NCBI GenBank assembly: GCA_031262935.1
Contig: JAISGU010000038.1
Coordinates: 1 to 41,564, forward strand
Length of the DNA stretch: 41,564 nucleotides
Direction of reading: 5' to 3'
DNA from: Mycoplasmataceae bacterium
GTDB taxonomy: Bacteria; Bacillota_I; Bacilli_A; Mycoplasmatales; Mycoplasmoidaceae
The first letter of the stretch is position 1. The number at the start of each line of letters is the position of its first letter. This document shows, piece after piece, positions 1-12,307 of the stretch. The notes under the pieces were generated by a model. That model did no database searches and was not told where the DNA came from. It worked only from the letters and a program-made list of their open reading frames with translations. Made by a program: the position numbers and the translations under genes.

Positions 1-85
1 ACTATACTAACATTTGTATAGTTCGGAGATTTAAAAATATAAAAATGGTTATAAAATAAACCTTTTTTGAATATCTAAATCTTAG

Positions 86-376
86 AAAACCAACCCAATT
101 TGGCCATTAAGCCTAAAAATGGGATATATACACAAAATAAATTACGAATTAGATTTTGTAACTTCTTTTAATTCAAGAGTTATTGTAATAGAAGCAAAAG
201 CAGGAAGCAATAAATCAAAATCTTTAAATTTTATATGCAATAATAATCCAAACTTTATTGGTATCAAGTTATCAATTAACAATGTGGATTTAAATAAAAA
301 TATTATTAATTTACCAATTTATGCTATTTTTATGATGCCTTCAGTTGTTAAAAAATATATAAGTATGCATACCTAA
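86..376 (+). pseudogene. 3' remnant of a DUF4143-type AAA ATPase gene
   Basis: The open frame runs from just after a TAG at 83-85 to a TAA at 374-376; the first ATG is at 119 (85 codons). The peptide matches the typical C-terminal end of DUF4143 AAA ATPases: a nuclease-like core pattern (ELDFVTS, then VIVIEAKAG about 17 residues later, then SKSLNFI) and the closing NLPIYAIFMM strand. Full-length relatives are near 380-400 residues, so the ATPase half and most of DUF4143 are missing. Upstream sequence in this window shows no matching N-terminus in frame. It is probably a decayed relic with no function. I am fairly confident of the family and less sure it is untranslated. Confidence 0.5.
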
Positions 377-431
377 CATAACTTATTAAAAGCAAAAAAA
401 TAATGTTCTTGGTTAAAAATTAAAAATATTA

Positions 432-508
432 TGGCGCGCTTGAATGGATTCGAACCATCGACCACAGGCTTAGAAGGCATGTGCTCTATCCAGCTGAGCT
501 ACAAGCGC
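432..508 (-). tRNA. tRNA-Arg (anticodon TCT)
   Basis: Read on the minus strand, a 7-bp acceptor stem (GCGCTTG/CAAGCGC) closes the cloverleaf. A GCTC/GAGC D-stem, an anticodon loop CTTCTAA and a TTCGAAT T-loop follow, with an encoded CCA at 434-432. The anticodon stem has one apparent T-C mismatch in its middle pair. It stands alone, opposite in direction to the two tRNAs just downstream. Confidence 0.93.
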
Positions 509-607
509 AAGTTTAGAAATTATAAGTAGATTAAGTTAGATAATATTAAATTATTATGTTATATATATGTCTCTCTACTATAATTCTTACACTTTATTAA
601 CAACTTT

Positions 608-684
608 GGCCAGTTGGTGAAGTGACTTAACACACCGCCCTTTCACGGCGGCATTCATGGGTTTGAATCCCATACTGGTCACCA
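608..684 (+). tRNA. tRNA-Glu (anticodon TTC)
   Basis: The acceptor stem GGCCAGT pairs with ACTGGTC. The anticodon stem is CCGCC/GGCGG with loop CTTTCAC, and the T-loop is TTTGAAT. CCA is encoded at 682-684. Only four bases separate it from the following tRNA-Val, so the two are probably cotranscribed. Confidence 0.95.
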
Positions 685-688
685 ATAT

Positions 689-764
689 GCGGTGTTAGCT
701 CAGCCGGGAGAGCATTTGCCTTACAAGCAAGAGGTCGGGGGTTCGATCCCCTCACACCGCACCA
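689..764 (+). tRNA. tRNA-Val (anticodon TAC)
   Basis: The acceptor stem GCGGTGT/ACACCGC is perfect. The D-stem is GCTC/GAGC, the anticodon loop CTTACAA, the T-arm GGGGG-TTCGATC-CCCTC, and CCA is encoded. It is the second gene of a Glu-Val pair. Confidence 0.96.
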
Positions 765-861
765 GAACACAATAGAACATTTCCATCATAATGATTAGAA
801 TTAGTGCAAAACAAATTTTTGTTTATAACATTTATATTTTGTTATATTTAAATATAAATAA

Positions 862-1872
862 ATGAATTCAAATTCTACAAGACAATTTAATAGATTAACT
901 TTTATTGATGACGGCAGATTTGTAAAAAAAACATCATCATATGTTTCTAAATTTATTGATGAAATTAATTGATTAGTTACTTTGCCAAAACAATTGAAAA
1001 AATATATTCCCACAATTAAAGACTATAAAATTGATGGTAAAAATTCTTACATTGTTTATCATTTTATAAAATGAGATACATTACATTGTAAATTTATACA
1101 ATCAAAACCATTATATAGATGAACGAAAATTGCTGAGATGTATAGCAAGTTATTAAAAGATTTTAAAAAAATTAAACCAAATAAATTTGATAAAGAATAT
1201 TGAACTAAGCAATTTATCAATATGTATCTTATAAAAACAATTAATAGATTAAAAGATTTAAATAATGATAATAAATTTAGATTATTTTTTAATACTAAAA
1301 ATATATTAATCAATGGTATAGAATATCCCTCTATAACTAGCATAATTAAATGGTTAGAAAACATTTTAATTACTTATATTGAAACAGGTGAATGAAAATC
1401 TAAATATTTTCATAACATATGTACATCAGTAGCTAATAATGTTTGTTTTTTTCATGGAGATTTATGCTTTAGCAATGTATTCGTAAATTGTAAAGAAAAG
1501 AAGATTATTTGCATAGATCCAAGGGCATCTTTTGGGGAAGATAAAAAATATGGAGATTTGTTATTTGATTTTGCAAAAATTTATGAATCTGCTTCTGGGT
1601 TATATGATTTTGTAATAGAAGATAAATTTAGTGTGAAAATAAATTCTAAATCTTTCAACTATAAAATTAATATTTCAAAGAATGCAATGTCTTGTCAAAA
1701 AGCGTTTGAAAAAATATGACCAAAAAAATATTTGCTAGAAATAAAACTAATTGAAGCTTTACAATTTTTATGTATGATTCCATTTCATGCTGATCACTAT
1801 AAACGACAACTTGTTTTTTTGGCACATGGAATAGTGAGATTTTATAATATTATTAAACAAGAATGAAAATAA
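862..1872 (+). CDS. APH/choline-kinase-fold phosphotransferase of a glycan cluster
   Basis: A 336-aa protein (with UGA=Trp) of the aminoglycoside-phosphotransferase/choline-kinase superfamily. The catalytic motif HGDLCFSN is clear at about residue 200, followed some 20 residues later by IDPRASFGEDKKYGD, which takes the place of the metal-binding DFD-like segment. The HGDxxxxN plus DPR.FG pattern is typical of kinases in capsule loci, where they phosphorylate a small sugar or polar head group before nucleotide activation. The next gene starts inside its last codons (10-nt overlap) and encodes a nucleotidyltransferase, which supports a kinase-then-activation pair. No Shine-Dalgarno is visible before ATG 862. 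The substrate cannot be told from sequence: choline, a sugar or glycerate are all possible. Confidence 0.75.
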
Positions 1873-2582
1873 TTGTCACTGCTGCAGGTTTGGGTAACAG
1901 ATTCATTAAAGAAGGGATAAAGATACCTAAATATCAAATAATTGTTAAAGGTAAAAGTTTATTTGCGTGATCACTATTATCATTAAGTAATTTTTTTCAT
2001 AATGAGTGAATTCTTATTTTTAATAAGAAAAATTACAATAAAAATTTTGTGGAAAATGAAATGAAAAGTTTGAAAATTACTAATTATAAAATTGTCATTA
2101 TTAACAAACAAACTGACGGACAAGCAACAACTGTAACTAAAGCTATGAAATTTATGAAACCAATGGATTCATTTGTAATTTACAATATTGATACAGGCAT
2201 TAAACCAGGTGTTATTACAGAAAAGTCATTTTCACATGATGGAACCTTAACTACTGCTAAAGCTAAAGGAAACCATTGAAGTTTTGCAAAATTAGGAAAA
2301 GATGGTTTTGTTGAACAAACATCTGAAAAAGTGAAGATTTCTCAATATTGCTCAATTGGTGCATATTATTTTAAAAAGTGAAGTGATTTTATGAAAATAT
2401 ATAAAAATCATAAAGGAGATATTAAAAAGCAATACAAAGAAGTTTACATTGCCCCAATGTATCAATATTTGATTAATGAAGGGGGAAAAATTACTATTTT
2501 TAATATGAATTTAAAAGATATTATGCCAATGGGAACGCCAGAAGAAATTAAAAGAATTGATAAAAATTTTATATGAAAGTAA
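1863..2582 (+). CDS. Sugar-phosphate/head-group nucleotidyltransferase
   Basis: A 239-aa NTP-transferase (GT-A-like fold). The N-terminus has the nucleotide-binding signature TAAGLGNRF (residues 6-14), with a PK pair at about 23-24. An NIDTG segment near residue 110 is where the family holds its metal-binding Asp. It lacks the C-terminal hexapeptide repeats of GlmU/GlgC and is about the length of CTP- or dTTP-dependent capsule enzymes such as LicC and short RmlA relatives. It probably joins a nucleotide to the phosphate added by the upstream kinase, with which it overlaps by 10 nt. The nucleotide and acceptor are undetermined. Three in-frame TGA codons are read as Trp before the TAA at 2580-2582. 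Confidence 0.72.
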
Positions 2583-2602
2583 ATGTGACATTCTGTAATT
2601 CA

Positions 2603-3145
2603 TTAAATAACGAACTTAATTAGTTCACAATTATTAGGTGTTTTAGAAATACAATCTAAATCTTTTTCATTAGAAAAAAAGAAAGTTAATAATCTTCCGA
2701 CTCAAGAATGGGCAACAATTAGTATCGTTTGATTTTTATATTTCTTTATTACATTTTTTATAAATGGTTTAATTCTATAATAATACATCTTTTGAATAGT
2801 CTCCACATTTGCGTTAAGATCAGAATTGCTATTTCAATCACATATACGGTTCTTGCTACTAGGATTTACTTCCTTTTTTTCAAAATAGCCAAATGAACGT
2901 TCTTTTAATCGGTCATCAGTTTTAATATGTAATTTATGATCTTTACTAATATTTTTACAAGTATCTATCGCTCTTTTATATGGTGATGAAAAAATTACAT
3001 CAATATGCAAATGTTTACATTCTTGTTGTAATTTTTTTGCTTGCAAAATACCCAATCGTGTAAGTGGAACTTCAATTTGGCCAGCTCACTTATTTTCAAC
3101 ATTAGATATAGTTTGTCCGTGTCTTACAAAATATATTGTTGTCAT
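2603..3145 (-). CDS. Histidine phosphatase (phosphoglycerate-mutase-like)
   Basis: A 180-aa protein with the RHGQT phosphohistidine motif at residues 8-12, then the expected PLTRLGILQAKKL segment, IFSSPYKRAIDTC (second catalytic Arg) and LIVAHSWVGR with the late catalytic His. The length fits small phosphatases of the CobC/GpmB branch rather than glycolytic dPGM (about 230-250 aa). It lies on the minus strand between the convergent nucleotidyltransferase and the divergent epimerase, so it has its own promoter. It could remove a phosphate in the same glycan pathway or act as general housekeeping; the sequence does not decide. Start ATG 3145 gives the complete RHG motif. Confidence 0.8.
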
Positions 3146-3175
3146 CTTCTTTAATACAAAGTATAATTTTATTTT

Positions 3176-4180
3176 ATGAAAAATGTATTAATTACCGGAG
3201 GAGCTGGGTTCATCGGTTCATCGTTAGCTAAATATTTATTAACAAAAAAAATTAATGTAAAAATATTAGATAACCTAGAATATGGGTACAAAGATAATTA
3301 TGAAGATAATTTAATATTAAAGAAAAACTTCATTTTAGCTGATGTACGTGACAAAAATTTTTCTAAGTATTTAAAAAATGTAGACACTATTTTTCATTTC
3401 GCAGGTATTTCTTCATTACCAGAATGTGAATCTAATCCAACAAAGGCTTATGATGTTAATACAAATGGTGTAGTAAATGTATTAAATTCTTGTAGAAATG
3501 CAAATGTTAAAAGGATTATTTTTGCATCAACAAGCGCAATATATGAAAATAACACTACTAACAAGTCTCATTCTGAAAATGAATATGTTTATCCGAACTT
3601 AACATATGCAACTACAAAATATTGTGCTGAACAAGTTTGCAAAACATACGCTCAGAATTATGGTATGGATATTATTATTTGCAGATTCTTTAATGTTTTT
3701 GGTGCACATCAAGATTTTAAAAGAGAATATCCTCCTTTCACAAGTTATTTAGTAAGAGAAATATTAAATAACCGTAAACCAATTATCTACAATACATCAA
3801 ATGTTAAAAGAGACTATATATATGCTGATGATTTATTGCAATACTTATATCTAATGGGCAATGATAAAAGGAAATATTGCGCTGAAATCTTTAATTTATG
3901 TAGCAATAAAGGATATTCTACGCCAGACATTACTAAAACAATATATAAGTGTCTTAATAAAAAATCAAACTTTATTAGTGGAAAACCGATAAAATTTTGA
4001 GATAAGCACATTGGATTATTTAATAAGAAATTTAATTTGAATAAAAATCGCGTTAAACAAGAAGTTTACAAATATTGTATTGGAAGTAATAAAAAAATTG
4101 TTAAGCAGTTTAAATATGTTGCAAAAACTGATTTGATGTATGGTTTAAAAAAAGTTATTGAATACCAGAAAAATGCATAA
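3176..4180 (+). CDS. NAD-dependent sugar epimerase/dehydratase (GalE-like SDR)
   Basis: A 334-aa extended short-chain dehydrogenase. The Rossmann motif GGAGFIG is at residues 8-14. A Ser-Thr rich FASTSAIY strand and the catalytic pair in YATTK (about 142-147) follow, then the CRFFNVFG and RDYIYADD segments characteristic of UDP-sugar 4-epimerases. It probably supplies an epimerised nucleotide sugar to the membrane glycosyltransferase encoded next, whose ATG overlaps its last 8 nt. A TGA inside the gene (3998-4000) is read as Trp. Substrate specificity (UDP-Glc, UDP-GlcNAc, UDP-glucuronate) cannot be assigned. Confidence 0.85.
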
Positions 4181-5897
4181 ATTATTATCTAGGCAAAAAT
4201 ATATACATTTGAGATTAATTAATTTGGTTGTTACGTTTTTTTTGTCATTGACCACAATTGTTGTAGCAATATTACCATCGTTTGGTGTGTTTATTTTTAA
4301 ACAAAATAATACATTTTGAGTAAATAATGCAATGCTTACTTCTATATTTGCAATCTTTACTATTTGTTTCTCACTTATTTTTAATTATTTTTCTAATAAC
4401 CATTTAAGAAATTATTTTGTTAATGAATGTTTAGAAATTGTTTCTAACACACAAATGCCTAAACAATTACCGAAAGTTGTATATGTTTATACAACTCATG
4501 ATGATTTTTTACCAACAAGATTATTACAAAATATGCAACAAACATATGAAAATTTTGAAGTATGAATAGCTGACGGTTCAACACATGATGACGTAAGAAA
4601 AGAAACGGTAGAATTTGCCAAAAAATACAACATACATATTTGTCAAATGCCAAAAACAGGAAGTCAATCAAAAGCTCATAATCTAAATTATTTTTTAAAA
4701 CATTCTGGAGCTGTATTTGATTATTTATTAATTGCTGACAGTGATGAAATATTTGATAAAAATTTCGTTAAATGTAATATAAGATTTTTTTATAGCAAAA
4801 TTGGAGATAGATTAGCTTATATCACACCTCTAAATCAAACATATAAATCGAAAGGTTTATTTACCAATTTCGCCAGGAGCAGCGATGACCTAGGTTTGTT
4901 TAACAGGTTTTTGAAGCATAATTACTCATTCTCAAATTTTCCTCATTTAATGGGGTGTAGTTCCTTAATTAATGCAAATTTTTTAAAAACTATAAATTTT
5001 TCATTTCCGAACGAGGTATCTGAGGATATATGAACAGAAAATTCCGCTGTAAGAAATAATTGATTTTCTCTTTATTCACCATTAAACGTTTGCATACAAG
5101 AATTTGATAAAAACATAAAATCTTTTCAAAAAAGAACATCAAGAATCTATGATTCAATTATAAAAATGGATAAAAATAACCCCTTTTACAACTTTAACGA
5201 CCATTACATTATGTGGTTTGGTTCTTATTTTATTTCTGTGTTTGTCCTAATTATTTTTGTGTTGGGGATTGCTTTGTTAATTCCGTTAATTTGATTAATA
5301 ATTCATTTTTGAAATGATATTTTAAGCGCAGTGATGCTATGATATTTTGTTGGGATTGTCTTAGGTTTACTGTTATTAACATTTACTCTTTTATCATCAA
5401 ATAATAGCAAGATTTTAGGTTTTAAAAGATCAATTGTTGCACCTTTTTTCATCGTAATCAATATGGTTGCTACTATTCCAATGTTTTTAAAACATTGATT
5501 TACTGCCACTATTTTATCGAAATATGCAGATTTTTCAACTGGTAGTAACACCAGACATTTTGGTAAAGTAAAAAAACACAAAATACCATGAAAAAATATT
5601 TTATGATTTTTCTTGACCACTATTCCTTTGGTTATCGTAGATGTATTATTCCCTTATTATGGATTACTAAATCCTAATAATTGAGAATTATGAGTATTCA
5701 TTACCATTAATGTGTTTTTCGGAATACTATGAATATCATTTGCTTGTAATTTGATAGGCGATATTCTTAGCGTAATCCCCCACAATTCCAAGTACAATAA
5801 AGATGAATTTATTTATTATAAAAACGACTTTGTAAACTTTAAAAAGATAAAAGATAATTTCTATAGTGAAAATAAGCAATTTGAAAGATTGTGTTAA
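4173..5897 (+). CDS. Membrane family-2 glycosyltransferase
   Basis: A 574-aa integral membrane processive-type GT2 enzyme. Two hydrophobic segments lie at the N-terminus (about 15-40 and 52-72). A cytosolic GT-A domain then starts with VVYVYTTHDDFLP, carries a first Asp in WIADGS and the metal-binding ADSDE motif near residue 190, and has SEDIWTE as the likely catalytic acidic/TED-equivalent region. The last ~220 residues contain roughly six more membrane helices. The layout resembles BcsA/hyaluronan-synthase-like enzymes that polymerise or transfer sugar at the membrane. It is translationally coupled to the epimerase (8-nt overlap). The likely product is a surface polysaccharide or glycolipid; no flippase or polymerase is visible nearby. 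Confidence 0.8.
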
Positions 5898-5977
5898 ATG
5901 ATTTTGAAATGACCATACTCATTAATACGAATACTGAGTATATGAGCGAATATATTTTATGTTTTGCAATAAATAAT

Positions 5978-7357
5978 TTATCATTTAAGTTGATTAATAG
6001 TTTTTGGTTGTTTATTATCAATAATCTTATCAATTCTTCCATTTGATACCTTAATAACTTTATTAGCAATTTCTGCAAGTATAGGATTATGAGTAACAAT
6101 GATAATAGTAGTTTTATATTGTTTATTAATATCAATAAATAACTGCATAATCTGTTTACTCATTTCTGTATCAATTGCACCAGTTGGTTCATCACCAAAG
6201 ATTAATTCAGGATTCTTAGCCATACTTCTTGCAATTGATACACGTTGTTGTTGGCCACCAGATAATTCCTTTGGGAATTTATTACGGTGTTCATAAATAC
6301 CGATGTTTTTTAATAATTTGTCAATATCAAGTCTCTTCTTTTTGTCTTTTTGTAGGTTAGATCCAATTTCCACATTCTCTCTAACTGTTAAGTTTGGTAA
6401 TAATCCATATTGTTGAAAGATGTATCCTAATGTATCTCTTCTAAAAGTAGTCAATTGTGTTGGGTTCATATAAATCAAATTTTTATTAGCTACAATAGTT
6501 TGACCATATGTTGCTGTATCCATTCCTGAGATGATGTTTAATAATGTTGTTTTACCACTTCCTGAAGGTCCTAGAATAACTACAAATTCACCTTTTTTAA
6601 TTTGTAAATGAATATTTCTTAATACTTTAACAGCTAATGATCCGTTATTGTAATACTTAACAGTATTTTTTAAATCAATTACATTATCAGATGGTTTTTT
6701 ATTTTTATCTAATTTAATGATTCTATTTTCAATTCTTGCATTTTTTTTAACTAATTTTTCTAGCTTTTTAACTAATTTTGCATGATATTTATCTACAAAT
6801 GATGATTTTAAATCTTTAATGTAATCAAAATAATAATCTTTATCTTTTGCAAGCATATTAATTCTTGTTTTTCAATAAATTTGTTTAATACCTTTGCTTT
6901 TGTTTAACTTACTATCATATAAATATGCAAGTTTTAAACGTTTTTTATATCATCTTCTAGTACAGGTTTTAATCCGATTAACTCTAGTCAATTCAAATGG
7001 CACAAATTCTTTATTACTTTCTTTTTCCACATAAACAATGTATTCATACATTTGGTGTTCATTTAAGATGTTGAAATTACTAGAATGTGTTGATAGTTCT
7101 ATTCTTTTAATTTTGTATTTTAATCCAATAATCTTAGCTTGTAAAACATTATTGTAATTAACTTGTTTAATTAATGATGGAATAAACTTTTTAAATGATT
7201 TATATACATCTTTACCATATATATCTAAATTATCAACACGTTTAGTTAATTCGTTAGTTCTAGTGTTAATTACATTACTTTTATTAACTAAAGTATTTAG
7301 TTGAATATTAAACTTTTTTAGATATTCATTTTTTCTTATTTGTTTGTTTTGTGACAT
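5978..7357 (-). CDS. ABC transporter ATPase, MacB/LolD type, with long N-terminal extension
   Basis: A 459-aa protein, comparable to the M. genitalium MG467 family. The ABC core is C-terminal: Walker A GPSGSGKTT at about 263-271, a Q-loop in IFQQYGLLP, signature LSGGQQQR, Walker B LIFGDEPTGAID and a switch-His in VTHN. This DEPTGALD-like form is typical of ATPases that drive FtsX/MacB permeases. The first ~220 residues are a charged, predicted coiled extension absent from bacterial LolD and could dock on the permease. Only 2 nt separate it from the permease stop, and an AAGGAG ribosome site sits at 7364-7369. Internal TGA codons at 6950-6952 and elsewhere are Trp. Confidence 0.88.
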
Positions 7358-7359
7358 AT

Positions 7360-10300
7360 TTACTCCTTAATCATATCAACCAATCGATCTCTTTTTAAAG
7401 AAGAATAACCTGCACTCGCTGAGATTAATAACACTAAAGCAATTGTCCCAAAACTTGCTAGAAACGATCATCAAGGGATTGAAGCCGACAAAAGAATTGA
7501 TGCACTATGGAAAACAATTGCTTGAAATGCATAAACTATTCCAAACGATAACGGAATTCCAATAGCTAGTCCAATCAAGATGACAGGAATATAAATAGAT
7601 AAGAATGTTAAAATGTTTTCTTTGTCTGAATAACCCAATGCTTTTAAAGTAGCGGCAAGTCTCTTAGAATCATCAATAATCATAATACTTACTAGCATCA
7701 CAATAAGAATTACCATAATTGTAGTTGTAATTAGCACTACATTTTCTATAGTTCCAATGGTTGAAGAAAGACTTGTAAATATTTTTTGTGTGCCGTCTCG
7801 GTCATTGGCTCCTGTTACTAACATATTCATAGATGTATTCCCAAAATATTTGCTTAATTTTTTAGTAAAATCATCTGCTAAATAAACAAAACTGTTTCAA
7901 TCATTTAAATGATGAGATGATTGTCATTTATTAAAAGCGACAGTTATGGTTTCATCGTTAATTCCTGTTATTTTATTAGCAAGTTGTAAATTAGCACCCG
8001 TTTTTAAAATTTCTATAAATGATGGTGAACTAAAACTATCATTTGCTGGGTACAAACCTGATGTGGAATATAAGGAAATACCTCCATTTAATATTGACCC
8101 ACCATCATTATTACGACTAAATACTCCATTAAAACCAAATGGAACGGTTTGTGCAGTTTTGCCATCTTTGGTTATGGGATTCATTACCAAATCTGTCGGT
8201 ACATTTCCATAACCTTTATTAGCGTTATTTGCATCTAATTGTAATAGAGCGGATGTGCTCGTATCATCAATAGTAATATTAGATATAGAATCAACATCTA
8301 TTAGTGGTGTTGATTGTCCGCCGTTAGTATAGCTTACATAAGTATTATTTAATTGATACTTATTAGATAAATTATTTCTTAAACCAAGAATATAATTTGC
8401 AACCTGCTGATTTGTAAAATATTCTTCATTTTCATACGTTGAAACAATACCATTAATTTGAAATTCAAATATTGTTTGATCGTATTTTGATGAAGATGGA
8501 TCATTGGAGTAATAATCAGGGTTTATTACTTTATCCAAACGATTTGTCTTATTATCAACACTAAATTTTATATGATCGCCTACTTTCCAATTATTCTTGT
8601 GAGCTGCAAATTCATTAACAAAAATTGGGAAAACTTTTTCATTTCTCAAATCATCACTAGTATAAACAAGTTTATTTGACAAGTTATTACCTAACGAGTC
8701 TGTTAAATTAACATAACTACTATTATTTTTGATACCAATAATTTTTTTATTATCTCCGTTGTTGTCGATTTTTCCTGAGATATATGTGTATGTTTCGTCG
8801 TTATCATTCAACGCTACTTGATTGTAGACAATTTGATAGTCTTTATTGTTGGGAGTAATTAAATCATCTGCAAAAATAAAATTGGTGTACGTATTACAAA
8901 GAAATTGTATGAATAAGGGATTCATTTTTGGGAAAAATATTGAGAATGTAGTAGTTACATTTTTTTCATTTCAAGTGTAGTTATAAGGACATTTTTGATC
9001 AATTCTTTGATTATCGTCAGTAATTATTTCAGACTGAGTAAATAAATCAATATTTGGACCCGCTCTTCTACCGTATAAGTTATTGTAGTTAGCACCAGAC
9101 GCTGAATAGTAATCATTGTAATATGGATTATTCGTAGTGTCATCTCAATCGCACGCTTCTCCTAATTGTTGAACAATATAATCTGTTCTTGAATTACACT
9201 CATTAGCATTACTTTGAGGCATCAATGCTACAGCTATATTCCAAGGATTTGCACCCATACCAAATGACGCTAACATGTGGTTCATAGAATTTTTAATCAT
9301 TATTCTATTTTTTAAATATAAAATATCACCTTTTTGAGCTATCGAATCAGTAAAGGAAGGTATTTGTAAATTACCGTGAATAAAACCATCTTGTAATTTT
9401 ATAGTGTTCGGACCAATAGCATAATATGTACGTGGAATACCATAATAATTTCCCTGCGAATGATCTACACCACCAAAAATTTTTTGATATGAGTCATCAT
9501 AAACATTATTCCAAGAATCACCCTCTGAAGATTCTATATTATTGTTCCATACAGTGTTAGGGATTCAATTTATACCCTCACTTTTTGTCTTGGTAAAACC
9601 AGTTTCCCCTAATATAGCAGCATTAATAGGAATGTATTGTCCTCCTTCTAATGTTGGCGTACACAAATCAACAGCATATTTATAGTTTCGACTATTAAAT
9701 GTCATATTTTGTGCATTTTCAAATTTATTAGTGTTTGATATTCCAAAAACTAATGAACCCATTGATAAAGCCACCATAATCGAAAGAATTAATAATTTAG
9801 ATATTGAGTTCAAGGCAACGGAAGTTCTAAACCTAAATATGATATTAAATTTTTTAAGCGGTTTTTTAACTAATCGGGCCGCTAAATTAACATGATATTC
9901 GCTACCTTTTTTCATTAAATCTACTGTTTTTTGCCTTAATGTTATGTATGTTGTAACAATAGACACGATAGAAAAAATGACAAAAGGGACCAATATGGAG
10001 ACAATCATGATTCATGGATTAAAACCAGTAATAGTCGTCGGTATCATTCAATAATTTGAGAATAATGAAAGAGCTGGTAGCTGCAGGAAAAAACCGACAA
10101 TATAGGCTATAACTCCACCGATAATTGATGGGATAACACCAAATGTTAATAAGGATAATGCAATTTGTCATTTCTTAATCCCATTAGCTTGCATAATGCC
10201 TATTTGCTCTCGACTTTTAGCAATATATTTTCTAATAACAATTGTGCAAATAAATAAAGAAAGAATTAGCACTGCAACAGTTAAAACTGAAGAAATTAAG

Positions 10301-12225
10301 TTTACATTACTCACAAGTGCCGGAATATAGTTAATTCTAATTGCACTAGCGTTTAGGTGGTTAGAAATGTCATCTGCAAAATAAGCAGCATTAATATCAG
10401 ATGGTCATGTCATACATGTTTTTGCATAGGCATTTATTTCATTTAACACTGTCTTAGTATTATTAACTCCTTTATTAAAAGTCCCTACAATATAACTATC
10501 AATCGTATTACTTCTATAGCTATCAAACATTCTGTTATAAGCAGATGTGTTACAAAATACTACACACTCACTATTAGGGTTAGGAATAATGCGTGAGAAA
10601 TTCATAATAGGATAAATAAAATCTGGAGTGATGCCACTATCTAAAATAATGAAAGGCATTTTTATAGTATTAGCACCATTTAATAACCAACTATCTTTAA
10701 ATGACTCATCCGTAAACAAAGAATTTTGTTGGGTTTTATCGACTATGAATAAATTTGTTCTATCTTGTGGTGATAAATTATTAATTGTGTCTACTAAATT
10801 GTTTTTCACACTAACACCCTTAATAGTTTTAATTTTATTAAATATTTTTTCTGTTGTAGTTGGCTTCAAATTATGTTGTTGAATAAAAGATGGAGAAACA
10901 ATAGAAAAATAAGATGTTCAATTTGTTATATAACCAGTTACAGGTATGGCATTACCAGCAACAACTTTTGTTCATTTGAACACATATGAGTATTGTTTGT
11001 TAGTGAATTGGTATGATGATGCGATTCCTAAATAATTTGTAAAAGCATTTTTTCAATTTGATTCATTATTTGATGTAGCTAAAGTATTTATTCAATCATT
11101 AACAGTTGTATCGCTTAATTGTTGACCATCATCGTTAAGGTCACAATTATGAATCATTTGAAAAAAAGCTAAAACTTTTTGACCTTTATCTGTTTTATTA
11201 TTTATATCAGTCCACGCATCACTAACTGATGAATATTGTTTAATTACATTATTAAACTCACATAATTTAACGATATTAGTTTGTGTGGGTATTCTTTCTG
11301 GAGAAGAGGAATCCAAATAAGAAGGGACAGGATTAAATGCGTCTTGTGAAAATAATGACTCATGATTTTGAAAAGTAGTTATCTTATCTATGGTGTCTTC
11401 AGGATTAGCTTGAACTATTTTATAAAAAATATCATCTGGTGAGTTAGAAATATCTAACGATTTAAAATATCTAATTTTAACTTTATCACTGACATTGTCA
11501 AGGACAGTATTATTTGTCAAAAAATCATTCATTGGTGTAGGAATATCGTTGTCTAAAGCTAAATTAAACAATACGGATGAGTCATTGTTTAATTGTGCAG
11601 ATATTTCACTAACGTCTGCTTTAACAACGCTATCACTATTAATAGTTGAAGCATCATTAGTTGATTGCCATAAATGGTGTGTTACATCTCAAGAAATTAA
11701 ATCAGTTGTAGGTATTGGTATTCCTGATGAAACGGTGTATGAATACATATTGGAATTTTCGCTAGATATAACGATTGTTGGGTATAAAATTGACTCATAT
11801 TGCGAATCATTTTTATGGTTTTCATAGAATGAATAAAGCAATGTCCCCTTTACTAATTGTTTTTCATCAAGCCCATATTTATAAGCGCGTGTGTAGTTTT
11901 CTCCATCATTTTTTTGCTGACTTACAGGAAATGTTTCTACATCAGCACCACTGGACGCTCCCAAATAAGTATTACTACCATTAATGTCTGTTACATCTTG
12001 ATATGGTTTTCACACGGCGTTTCCAATATCGTACTTTTCATTAATAGTAAAATCATGTAAATTACCATTTTTAGCGATAAGATTGTATTCGTTAGTAATA
12101 TTGTTAGTGGTTGAATTTAAAACTGTAAAACCACCAACTGATACAAAAGTTAGAAAAGTTAAACCTGTTATGGCAGTCTTATTCCTTTTTAATGATCTAA
12201 ATGAATTTTTAAATAGGTTTAACAC
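7360..12225 (-). CDS. Giant FtsX-type ABC permease (MG468-like)
   Basis: One open frame of 1,621 residues with many UGA-Trp codons. The N-terminus has an FtsX-like membrane anchor after FKNSFRSLKRNKTAI. A large extracellular part follows, Ser/Asn/Thr rich, to about residue 620. A first FtsX domain lies at about 635-760, with the cytosolic loop KSREQIGIMQANGIKKWQI, and another anchor near 810-830. A second extracellular part covers about 840-1470. The last FtsX domain has the hallmark KRLAATLKALGYSDKENI near 1500 and ends in a final helix. This is the layout of MG468-type mollicute permeases, which are linked to macrolide-efflux or lipoprotein-release systems by homology only. The partner ATPase starts 2 nt downstream. 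A TetR gene is divergent. Confidence 0.88.
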
Positions 12226-12307
12226 AAAATGAAATTATAAAATAATTGAAAATAATTAAATTACATTTAATATACATTATGTAAATTATCTTCGTATACT
12301 AATACGC
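12226..12307. promoter_or_regulatory. Divergent promoter region with two inverted repeats (likely TetR operators)
   Basis: The 82-bp gap between the exporter operon and the tetR gene holds two palindromes. TTACAT/ATGTAA has 6-bp arms and a 12-bp spacer (12261-12284). CGTAT/ATACG has 5-bp arms and a 4-bp spacer (12293-12306), ending one base before the tetR ATG and containing a TATACT -10-like box. Divergent TetR regulators usually bind such sites to repress the neighbouring exporter and themselves. The repeat positions are seen; the binding is inferred. Confidence 0.45.

Noticed and set aside
1-22. 7-bp-arm inverted repeat ACTATAC/GTATAGT at the window start
   Set aside because: No T-run and no intact gene next to it; the context is cut by the window edge.
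1059-1364. Minus-strand open frame inside the kinase gene
   Set aside because: It is a shadow of the plus-strand gene, which carries the HGDxxxxN motif and continues on both sides.
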